21,488 bases of DNA from a virus, in the IMG/VR virus record IMGVR_UViG_3300006790_000135, positions 1 through 21,488 of that record. One strand, 5' to 3'. The notes beneath the pieces were generated by a model, which was not told the origin of the DNA, searched no databases, and was given only the letters and a program-made list of their open reading frames with translations. Within the stretch, counting starts at the first letter, position 1; each line of letters opens with the position of its first letter. The position numbers and the translations under genes are program-made. Of this stretch, positions 13,891 through 20,594 are shown piece after piece.

Positions 13891-14444
13891 AAGATTTTCC
13901 TATTATAAGAATAAAAGATTTTTATGATTTTAAAAAAGGCGAACATGCAAAAGTTCGACGTAGCATAATAAGCCAAATAAAAAGAGCTGATTGGGATAAT
14001 AATTATGTTATTGAAAAAGATAGTTTTGCAAAAAAATTATATAAAAAATTTTTAGAAACGGCTCAAGAACATTTAAATTCTTTTACACTTCGTTCAAACA
14101 ATAGAGATAATTGTTATGCTGTAGCTTCTAATAAAGATTTTATACCCTCTGTTAATTGGCATAATCATTTAATGACCTCAACTATTAACTCTGTTTATTA
14201 TTTTCACATACCAAAAGATATGAAAGGTGGAGACATAGAATTTAAAAGTAGAAGAAAAGATATATTAAAAGTGACGCCTAAAACAAATGAATTATATATA
14301 TTTCCATCTTGGTTGTGGCATAACCCTATAAACGTAGAGTCAAAAGAATTAAGAATATCTATAAATATGGAAATCTGCACCATGGAAAAAGTTGGAGACA
14401 TCTTTAAACCGCTAGAAATCTACGATAAATCTGCTATAATCTAA
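13887..14444 (+). CDS. 2OG-Fe(II) oxygenase, H-x-H class (10)
   Basis: A 185-residue predicted dioxygenase and last gene of the island. Signature: SVNWHNHLMTSTINSVYYF with His92-x-His94, KGGDIEFKSRR at 113-123, then NELYIFPSWLWHNPINVES with His145 and LRISINME with Arg156. The usual Pro after the second His is Leu and the loop before the next strand is one residue longer than in its relatives. The start overlaps the previous stop as ATGA. Its last codons hold a TGCTATAAT extended -10 sequence likely to serve the tail hub gene. Confidence 0.8.
   Translation: MKDFPIIRIKDFYDFKKGEHAKVRRSIISQIKRADWDNNYVIEKDSFAKKLYKKFLETAQEHLNSFTLRSNNRDNCYAVASNKDFIPSVNWHNHLMTSTINSVYYFHIPKDMKGGDIEFKSRRKDILKVTPKTNELYIFPSWLWHNPINVESKELRISINMEICTMEKVGDIFKPLEIYDKSAII
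14432..14440 (+). promoter_or_regulatory. Extended -10 promoter candidate before the tail hub gene
   Basis: TGCTATAAT at 14432-14440 is a perfect extended -10 box. A weak -35 candidate, TAGAAA (4 of 6), lies 16 bases upstream at 14413-14418. The predicted start is near 14447, 17 nt before ATG at 14464. The element sits in the end of the last oxygenase gene. Confidence 0.4.
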
Positions 14445-14463
14445 CCTTAAAACAGGTTTTTTT
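14443..14463 (+). terminator. Weak terminator-like hairpin after the oxygenase island
   Basis: AACCT at 14443-14447 can pair with AGGTT at 14454-14458 around a six-base loop, followed by a T run to 14463. The stem is only five pairs with two G-C, so termination would be poor. The 3' arm includes the only purine-rich ribosome-site candidate (CAGG) of the next gene, so it could also dampen translation of read-through transcripts. Confidence 0.3.
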
Positions 14464-16641
14464 ATGCTACAAAAATTAGGCTTTGCCCCAGGATTTAATA
14501 AACAAGTAACGGAAACCGGAGCCGAAGGGCAATGGTTTGATGGTGATAACGTACGTTTTAGATATGGTTCACCTGAAAAAATAGGTGGTTGGGAGCAATT
14601 AGGACAAGATAAGTTAACTGGTGCTGCTAGAGCCCTCCATCATTGGGACGATAACTCAGGTATTAAATACGCTGCTATTGGCACCAATAAAATTTTATAC
14701 GTATATTCTGGGGGTACATACTATGACATACACCCTATTAGAACTACTTTAACAGGAGCTAATTTTACCAGCACAGCTTCATCAACCACAGTTACGGTAA
14801 CCTGCACCGGGTCTCATGGATTATTAGAGGATGGTATTGTCTTGTTTGATAGTGTAACAGGCTTATCAGGTTCTACTTTTACCAATGCAACTTTTGAAGA
14901 TCAAAAGTTTATGGTTACTTCTGTACCTACATCTACAACATTTACGATTACTATGGATGCTCAAGAAACTGGCACTCCGTTAACAACTGCAGGATCGGCT
15001 TCTGTGTTGTGTTATTATGACGTAGGGCCATCACAACAACTAGGTGGTTTTGGTTGGGGTACAGGTCTTTGGTCAGGAACTGCATTAGGACCAGCAACAA
15101 GCACTCTTGCAACTGCCATAACCGATTTAACTACAACCGATATTGTATTAACCAGCACTTTAGCTTTTCCTTCAACTGGAGAAATAAGAATTGGAACGGA
15201 AGATATAAGTTTTACATCTAACGACACTTCTACAAATACTTTAAGCGGAGGAGCCCGAGGTGTTAATGGAACAACCAAAGCTACTCACAGTGGAGGTGCT
15301 ACGGTCACAAACATATCTGACTTTGTAGCTTGGGGTGAAGCTTCTTCTGCTGACTTTACAATTGACCCAGGACTTTGGATATTAGATAACTATGGTACAA
15401 AATTAATCGCACTTATATACAATGGCGCTTGTTTTGAATGGGACGCAGCAGCTGCTGGATCTACTAGCACAAGAGCTACTCTTTTACCTAATGCGCCTAC
15501 AGCATCAAGACATGTATTAGTATCTACACCGGACAGACACTTAGTATTTTTTGGTACAGAAACAACTGTAGGAAGTTCCAGTACTCAAGACGACATGTTT
15601 ATTAGATTCTCTTCTCAAGAAAGTATTGACCAAACAGACTCATACACGGTTAGAGCAGACAATACCGCTGGTACACAAAGATTGGCTGATGGATCAAGGA
15701 TCATGGGAGCTATCAAAGGTAGGGATGCAATTTATGTGTGGACAGACACAGCCTTGTTTTTGATGAAATTTGTAGGTCAACCATTTACTTTCTCATTTGA
15801 ACAAGTTGGAACTAACTGTGGACTTGTAGGAAAAAATGCTTGTATTGAAGTCGATGGCTCTGCTTACTGGATGTCAGAAAACGGATTCTTTACATATGAT
15901 GGTCAATTAAAATCAATGCCATGTTTAGTTGAAGACTTTGTCTTTGATGATATAAACTTGGTTTCTAGAGACCTTATTAATGCGGGATTAAACAACCTAT
16001 TTGGTGAGGTAAACTGGTTCTATTGCACAACAAATTCTAATCAAATAAACAGGGTAGTTACCTATAATTACCTAGATTCAACACCTCAAAGACCTATCTG
16101 GACTACGGGTACTTTACCAAGAGCTGCGTGGCAAGACTCGGCTGTATTTGAAAGACCTCATGCCACATACTATAATCCTGATAGTAATTCTTCGTACGAT
16201 GTTACTGGTAATACGGATGGATGTACTATATACTATCAACAAGAAACAGGAACCGATCAAGTTGATGCCGGTGGTGTAATCACTGCTGTTATCGCTAGTA
16301 TTACTTCTGGTGATTTTGATATTACACAAAGAAGAGCGGCAACTGGTCAAGCACTTGGTGCACCAGACTTGAGAGGTGATGGAGAATTTATAATGAGAAT
16401 AAGTAGATTTATACCAGACTTTATTAGTCAAACAGGTAACACAGCAATTAAATTTAAAACAAGAATTTATCCAAATAGTTCACAAACTACGAGCACTTTT
16501 TCTTGTGACTCTTCAACAACTAAAAAAGATATAAGAGTAAGAGCCAGACAAATTGCTCTTGAAGTCGCTAATACTGCAGCCGGTGAAGATTGGAAACTAG
16601 GCACGTTTAGATTAGACATACATCCGGGAGGTAGACGATAA
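14464..16641 (+). CDS. Tail hub or nozzle-type virion protein
   Basis: A 725-residue beta-rich protein. The start LQKLGFAPGFNKQVTE, EGQWFDGDNVRFRYGSPEKI and GGWEQLG (residues 2-47) matches a conserved large structural protein of marine podoviruses, in the place of P22 gp10 or T7 gp12. Further recognisable parts are IKYAAIGTNKILYVY (67-81), GFGWGTGLWSG (195-205), LDNYGTKLIALIYNGACFEWD (307-327) and ARQIALEV near the end, a blade-like beta pattern. Two inserted modules are visible: about 93-187, a TxTGSHGL...VTSVPTSTTFTI type, and 212-283, the FPSTGEIRIG...GARGVNGT module shared with two neck proteins. The next gene starts at a TAATG junction. The family match is by memory, not search. Confidence 0.7.
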   Translation: MLQKLGFAPGFNKQVTETGAEGQWFDGDNVRFRYGSPEKIGGWEQLGQDKLTGAARALHHWDDNSGIKYAAIGTNKILYVYSGGTYYDIHPIRTTLTGANFTSTASSTTVTVTCTGSHGLLEDGIVLFDSVTGLSGSTFTNATFEDQKFMVTSVPTSTTFTITMDAQETGTPLTTAGSASVLCYYDVGPSQQLGGFGWGTGLWSGTALGPATSTLATAITDLTTTDIVLTSTLAFPSTGEIRIGTEDISFTSNDTSTNTLSGGARGVNGTTKATHSGGATVTNISDFVAWGEASSADFTIDPGLWILDNYGTKLIALIYNGACFEWDAAAAGSTSTRATLLPNAPTASRHVLVSTPDRHLVFFGTETTVGSSSTQDDMFIRFSSQESIDQTDSYTVRADNTAGTQRLADGSRIMGAIKGRDAIYVWTDTALFLMKFVGQPFTFSFEQVGTNCGLVGKNACIEVDGSAYWMSENGFFTYDGQLKSMPCLVEDFVFDDINLVSRDLINAGLNNLFGEVNWFYCTTNSNQINRVVTYNYLDSTPQRPIWTTGTLPRAAWQDSAVFERPHATYYNPDSNSSYDVTGNTDGCTIYYQQETGTDQVDAGGVITAVIASITSGDFDITQRRAATGQALGAPDLRGDGEFIMRISRFIPDFISQTGNTAIKFKTRIYPNSSQTTSTFSCDSSTTKKDIRVRARQIALEVANTAAGEDWKLGTFRLDIHPGGRR

Positions 16642-17678
16642 TGGCTGTAGATAAAAAAATTAATTACAAAGAAGATATAGGTTTTAGTATAGTTAAACCT
16701 TCTAAAGATGGTAAGAGACCTGGCTATAGAAGTGCACAATTTCAATCAGCAAGAGCTGAATCTATGAAATCTGGTCGTAGTAAAAAAAGTAATCCTAACA
16801 TGGGTGGCGGTGGTGGTAGAGATGCTTCAACAACATCTTTTGATAAATCAATAAATCCTAACAGACCAGGTGGACCAATAGGTAGAGATGATAGTGGAGT
16901 TCCAGGTCCAGACAGAAGTAAAGTTAGTCAGTTTTCTCAATATGGTAAAAACGTAATGAATCGAAATTTAGACCCAACTTTAAAATTTGATCCTAGAACT
17001 GGAGGCATGAAAAAATCTTTTACAGGAGGTCTAGGATCTTTGTTAGGAACTATATTAGGATTTGTAACAGGTAATCCATTTGTAAGTCTTGCCTTGGGAG
17101 GATTTGATAGAATTAAAAGATTTAATGATAAAATACAAAACACAGATTTTGGAAGATCCACAAGTTTTAAAGATTATATGGATATGAAAAGTTATGGTGG
17201 ATATGATGAAAGAGAAGAAGCTAGAAGATTAAATATGGAAGATGCTAAAAGAATTCAAGGACTTATAGATTCAGGTAAATTTGGTTTACCAACTAGTAAT
17301 AGGGAAAGAAATATATTAGGAATACCAAGCACAAACGCAGCTAATGATTTTGCTAGTAATTTTATTGGTGGATCAATTCCTTTTAACCCTGGTATGACAG
17401 TGGGTTATGGAGATGGAATAGTGCGTACGTCTAGTCCAGTAGATCGAAACGTTTTTAATTTTTCAGAACAAGTAATGCCAATAGGATTAAGCACAGCACA
17501 AAAACAGGTTTTAAATAGACCTGATGTTAGATTTAATGTTACAGATTCAACAGGAATAGCTCAAACTGAAGCAATTAATAATATATTAAATCAAGGATCT
17601 GGTTTTAAAAATTTAGATGATCCTAATGATCCAGCAACAGCAACAGATATAAGAAAATTTTATGGACTTCCAGTATAA
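16641..17678 (+). CDS. Probable internal virion protein, unassigned
   Basis: A 345-residue protein with GGGAGG before the ATG at a TAATG junction. The first 125 residues are charged, Gly/Pro/Ser-rich and probably disordered (SKKSNPNMGGGGGRD, NRPGGPIGRDDSGVPGPD). Residues 129-155 form a small-residue hydrophobic stretch GGLGSLLGTILGFVTGNPFV and on, the only membrane-active candidate. The rest is polar with a charged helix EREEARRLNMEDAKRIQGLI-like region at about 190-210. The gene lies just after the tail hub and before other internal-type proteins, so an ejected or internal protein is a fair guess; no family is recognised. Confidence 0.6.
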   Translation: MAVDKKINYKEDIGFSIVKPSKDGKRPGYRSAQFQSARAESMKSGRSKKSNPNMGGGGGRDASTTSFDKSINPNRPGGPIGRDDSGVPGPDRSKVSQFSQYGKNVMNRNLDPTLKFDPRTGGMKKSFTGGLGSLLGTILGFVTGNPFVSLALGGFDRIKRFNDKIQNTDFGRSTSFKDYMDMKSYGGYDEREEARRLNMEDAKRIQGLIDSGKFGLPTSNRERNILGIPSTNAANDFASNFIGGSIPFNPGMTVGYGDGIVRTSSPVDRNVFNFSEQVMPIGLSTAQKQVLNRPDVRFNVTDSTGIAQTEAINNILNQGSGFKNLDDPNDPATATDIRKFYGLPV

Positions 17679-17842
17679 TGGCAAAGATAGTACAATCATT
17701 AACCCGAGCTGAACCAGAGTACGATCAAAAAAATTTACAGTCTTTGGTTAGGGATTTAGACGGTGTAATAACAAAATTAAACTCTTCATTTCAAGATGAA
17801 GTTAAACAAGAGATAGAAGCTAAAAGTTTCTTTTTAGAATAA
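17678..17842 (+). CDS. Small virion-cluster protein, 54 residues
   Basis: A 54-residue frame starts ATG at 17678 and stops TAA at 17840-17842, with TAATG junctions on both sides, which strongly supports it as a real coupled gene. The product MAKIVQSLTRAEPEYDQKN..., followed by LVRDLDGVITKLNSSFQDEV and ending KSFFLE, is predicted mostly helical with a charged amphipathic pattern. I recall similar short proteins next to structural genes in marine phages; function unknown. A ribosome site is not obvious, in line with coupling to the preceding gene. Confidence 0.75.
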   Translation: MAKIVQSLTRAEPEYDQKNLQSLVRDLDGVITKLNSSFQDEVKQEIEAKSFFLE

Positions 17843-18180
17843 TGGCAGTAGTAAATCAGTATAAATTCTATGGGAAAACTACCACTGCTGCAGAGACAGT
17901 AAACATGTTATCTCCAGCTGTTAATGAAACTATTATTATAAAATCCATAAGGGTGACTAATAAATCAGGATCTAATACTCCAACAGTCACAGTAAAAAAC
18001 AACGCATTTGAGATAGTAAATACACAAAGCTTAGTAGCTGCAACTAGCGTAGAACTATTGACTTTACCCTTAATTGTAGAGGGTGGAACTACATTATCTT
18101 ATACAACAGCAGGAACGGTATCTGATGGGGTAGTATTTGGTATTAGTTATCTCAATATACTAAAGGAGAAAACAGACTAA
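17842..18180 (+). CDS. Small beta-rich virion protein
   Basis: A 112-residue protein starting at a TAATG junction. The first 20 residues are polar (KFYGKTTTAAETV). IIIKSIRVTNKSGSNTPTVTV (about residues 31-51), SVELLTLPLIVEGGTTLSYTT and VVFGISYLNI describe an all-beta domain. The order of a strand, Asn-Lys turn, further strands, and a late GISY strand parallels the 130-residue product at 5330-5722. Virion decoration or tail-associated role is inferred from context only. Confidence 0.65.
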   Translation: MAVVNQYKFYGKTTTAAETVNMLSPAVNETIIIKSIRVTNKSGSNTPTVTVKNNAFEIVNTQSLVAATSVELLTLPLIVEGGTTLSYTTAGTVSDGVVFGISYLNILKEKTD

Positions 18181-18347
18181 TGGAAGTAAAACAGGCAAAA
18201 GTAGAGACAACTTATAGACACAAAGAAACTGGAGAGCTTTTTAAAGAGAGAAAAGACTGGGAATCTAAGGGCTATAAGAATGAGGACATGGCGCAAGACG
18301 TAAAAGTCATAATGCCAGCTCTTGATTTGTTCTCTAAAACCAAGTAA
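18180..18347 (+). CDS. Small hypothetical protein, 55 residues
   Basis: ATG at 18180 overlaps the previous stop as TAATG and has AAGGAG upstream at a good distance. The stop is TAA at 18345-18347. The product is highly charged: MEVKQAKVETTYRHKETGEL, then KERKDWESKGYKNEDMAQDV and a hydrophobic end VIMPALDLFSK. The TTYRHKETGEL strand and KDWESKGY helix suggest a small alpha/beta fold. I recall similar short genes near structural genes of marine podoviruses; function unknown. Confidence 0.75.
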   Translation: MEVKQAKVETTYRHKETGELFKERKDWESKGYKNEDMAQDVKVIMPALDLFSKTK

Positions 18348-18369
18348 AACGAAGAATTAAGGTAAAAAT

Positions 18370-19644
18370 ATGGCAATATCTAGAATGCAAGAACCCAGAC
18401 AATTACAAGCCAACGGCGGAATTATGACATTACAAGATCCTAGACAAGGTTACTTTCTAGGTAAACTTGTAAAGAAAGCTGTTCGTGGTGTAAAGAAAAT
18501 TGTTAAGAGTCCATTAGGTAAAGCTGCTTTAGGAATTGGTTTAGGTATGTATGCAGGAGGACTTGGTCCTTTTGGTGCAGGCGGATCTTTATCAGGTATT
18601 AGAGGTGCAGGTTTTCTAAAAGGTATATTGCCAGCTGCAGCAGCAGGAGGAGATAGACTTGCTTTTAATGCAGCAAGAACAGCAGGATCATCTCCGTTTT
18701 CAAAAATAGGTGGATTTTTAAGCTCTATGAATCCTTTTGGTAAAAATTTTAGTGGCAGAAATTTATTTATGGGTTTAGGTGCTACAGCTGTTGCAACACC
18801 ACTTATCCAAAAAGCATTAAAGATGGGTCCTTATCAAGAGGTAGAAGAAGAAGTAGAAAATTTTATTGATCCACAAACAGCATTTATGATGGCTAGATAT
18901 AGAGATCCCTCTATGGCATTTTTACCTAGACCAGAATATGTTCAAGAAGGTTTTTATTTACCACCACCACAAAGTGCAGCTGACGGCGGACGTATAGGTT
19001 ATGCAAATGGAGAAATGGTTGGAGATGAAATGCAATTACCACCAGAAGCAGAAAAATTTTTAAGAGGAGAGTATCAAAAATATGTGGCTCAAGGTGGTGA
19101 CATGTCATACGAAGAATTTAAACAACTTGTTCTTCAACAAGCAGCCGGGGAACAGGGACCTGAAGATGAAGAAATAATGACAACTGAAGCAGAAACAATA
19201 AAAACAGAGCCAGAAGGTATTATGATGATGGCAGGCGGTGGAGCAGTGCCTGGTTCTACAGTGCCGGGATATACAACGCCAGCTGGATACAACAAGTTTG
19301 ATTACAGAACAGGTGGAGTGCCGGTAAGAGTAGGTGCACAAGAAGGTGGACTTATGGACTTAGGTGGTTTAGAAAAGGATTACAGAGAAGGTGGATTCGT
19401 GCCGATAGGTAAAGAAGAAAAAGCTGACGATGTGCCTGCAAGACTCAGTGTAAATGAGTTTGTATTTACAGCTGATGCCGTAAGAAATGCAGGTGAAGGA
19501 GATATAGACAAAGGCGCTAAAGTTATGGAAAACATGATGCAACATTTAGAATCTGGAGGAACTATCTCTAAAGAATCACAAGGATTAGAAGGTGCACAAG
19601 AAATGTATGACAACATGAGACAATTAGAAACGAGGGTAATATAA
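18370..19644 (+). CDS. Internal virion or ejection-type protein with ARLSVNEF motif
   Basis: A 424-residue protein with AAGG before the ATG. Residues 16-28 hold GGIMTLQDPRQGY, a motif echoed in the last gene of this window. Residues 31-47 (GKLVKKAVRGVKKIVKS) form a basic amphipathic helix. A Gly/Ala-rich hydrophobic stretch at 48-95 could contact membrane. Acidic segments follow (EVEEEVENFIDP at about 156). DGGRIGYANGEMVG at about 205, several GG-rich patches, and a C-terminal module VPARLSVNEFVFTADAVRNAG to 394 (with GDIDKGAKVMENMM) are known to me from marine podovirus internal proteins. Function as an ejected or core protein is inferred. Confidence 0.7.
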   Translation: MAISRMQEPRQLQANGGIMTLQDPRQGYFLGKLVKKAVRGVKKIVKSPLGKAALGIGLGMYAGGLGPFGAGGSLSGIRGAGFLKGILPAAAAGGDRLAFNAARTAGSSPFSKIGGFLSSMNPFGKNFSGRNLFMGLGATAVATPLIQKALKMGPYQEVEEEVENFIDPQTAFMMARYRDPSMAFLPRPEYVQEGFYLPPPQSAADGGRIGYANGEMVGDEMQLPPEAEKFLRGEYQKYVAQGGDMSYEEFKQLVLQQAAGEQGPEDEEIMTTEAETIKTEPEGIMMMAGGGAVPGSTVPGYTTPAGYNKFDYRTGGVPVRVGAQEGGLMDLGGLEKDYREGGFVPIGKEEKADDVPARLSVNEFVFTADAVRNAGEGDIDKGAKVMENMMQHLESGGTISKESQGLEGAQEMYDNMRQLETRVI

Positions 19645-20594
19645 TGGCTGTATTAGACGAGTTTATAAAAGATTACGCAACGCAGGCTAAAGGAGCCTAT
19701 AGTGTACCAATAGATACAACTAAATTTACTGGTAGACAATTTGTTGCTGGTGAAGACCCATTACAAACACAAGCTATAGGTATCGCTCAACAAGGTGTTG
19801 GTGCATATAAACCATATTTATCTGCAGCACAAACTGCAGCTCAACAAGCAGCTACGACGCTTGGTGGACTTGGTACTTATCAAACTGGTGCAGAAAACAT
19901 AGCAGCAGGTGCAGCTGGCATGACAGGGCCCCAAGCTTACCAACCTTTTATGTCACCATATCAACAACAAGTTATTGATACAACTTTAGCTGAGTTTGAT
20001 AAACAAAGAGCGTCAGGTGCACAAACTATTAAAGATGCAGCTTATACTTCTGGAAATTTTGGTGGAGGTAGAGAAGGTGCAATGCTTGGTCAGTTTGAAG
20101 CTGACACACTTGCAGACAGAGCAGCATTACAAGCACAATTACTACAATCAGGATTTGGACAAGCTCAACAAGCAGCACAACAAAATTTTGAAAATCAAGC
20201 ATCTTTATTTGGAATGCAAGGAGATTTACAAAGAGGTTTAGCAGGAATCGCACAAGCACAACAAGGTATAGGTCAAAGGCAGTTAGATTTATCTAAGTTT
20301 GAAAGATCAGGGCTAGGTGCAGACGTTGGTGCACTAGGACAACTAGGTTCTTTAAGACAAGGATTAACTCAAGCTCAACTACAAGCAGATGCAGAAGCCG
20401 CTAGAACAGGAGCTTACGAACCATTTGGTAGATTAGGTCAATATGGTCAAGGTTTAACAGGTATAGCTGGTGGTGTAGCAGGACAACAGTTTCAACAACC
20501 AACACCAATTGATCCGTTATCATCAGCAATAGGTACAGCGCTAGGGGTTGGTGGATTGTACGGTAAAATATTTGGATTCCCAGGAGATAATTAA
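19644..20594 (+). CDS. Gln/Ala-rich internal virion protein
   Basis: A 316-residue protein, mostly predicted helix, starting at a TAATG junction with GAGGG upstream. The N-terminal part has DPLQTQAIGIAQQGVGAYKPYL. Residues about 98-118 read QPFMSPYQQQVIDTTLAEFDK, a motif I know from conserved marine phage virion proteins. The middle is rich in Gln and Ala (QAQQAAQQNFENQASLFG, GIAQAQQGIGQRQLDL) with long amphipathic helices. A Gly/Ala-rich C-terminus (SAIGTALGVGGLYGKIFG) could insert into or lie along a membrane. Its place between two internal-type proteins fits a role comparable to T7 gp14-16, but no homology is claimed. Confidence 0.65.
   Translation: MAVLDEFIKDYATQAKGAYSVPIDTTKFTGRQFVAGEDPLQTQAIGIAQQGVGAYKPYLSAAQTAAQQAATTLGGLGTYQTGAENIAAGAAGMTGPQAYQPFMSPYQQQVIDTTLAEFDKQRASGAQTIKDAAYTSGNFGGGREGAMLGQFEADTLADRAALQAQLLQSGFGQAQQAAQQNFENQASLFGMQGDLQRGLAGIAQAQQGIGQRQLDLSKFERSGLGADVGALGQLGSLRQGLTQAQLQADAEAARTGAYEPFGRLGQYGQGLTGIAGGVAGQQFQQPTPIDPLSSAIGTALGVGGLYGKIFGFPGDN

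Noticed and set aside
8223-14444. Oxygenase island as a DNA-repair (AlkB) or DNA-hypermodification (TET/JBP) set
   Set aside because: The AlkB-type and TET/JBP-type features I would look for were not seen, and no DNA glycosyltransferase, kinase or methylase lies nearby; a nucleic-acid role cannot be excluded but is not supported.
16641-17678. Holin or membrane protein for the product with the hydrophobic stretch at residues 129-155
   Set aside because: Only one small-residue segment with Gly and Pro in a long charged protein; an internal virion protein fits the context better.
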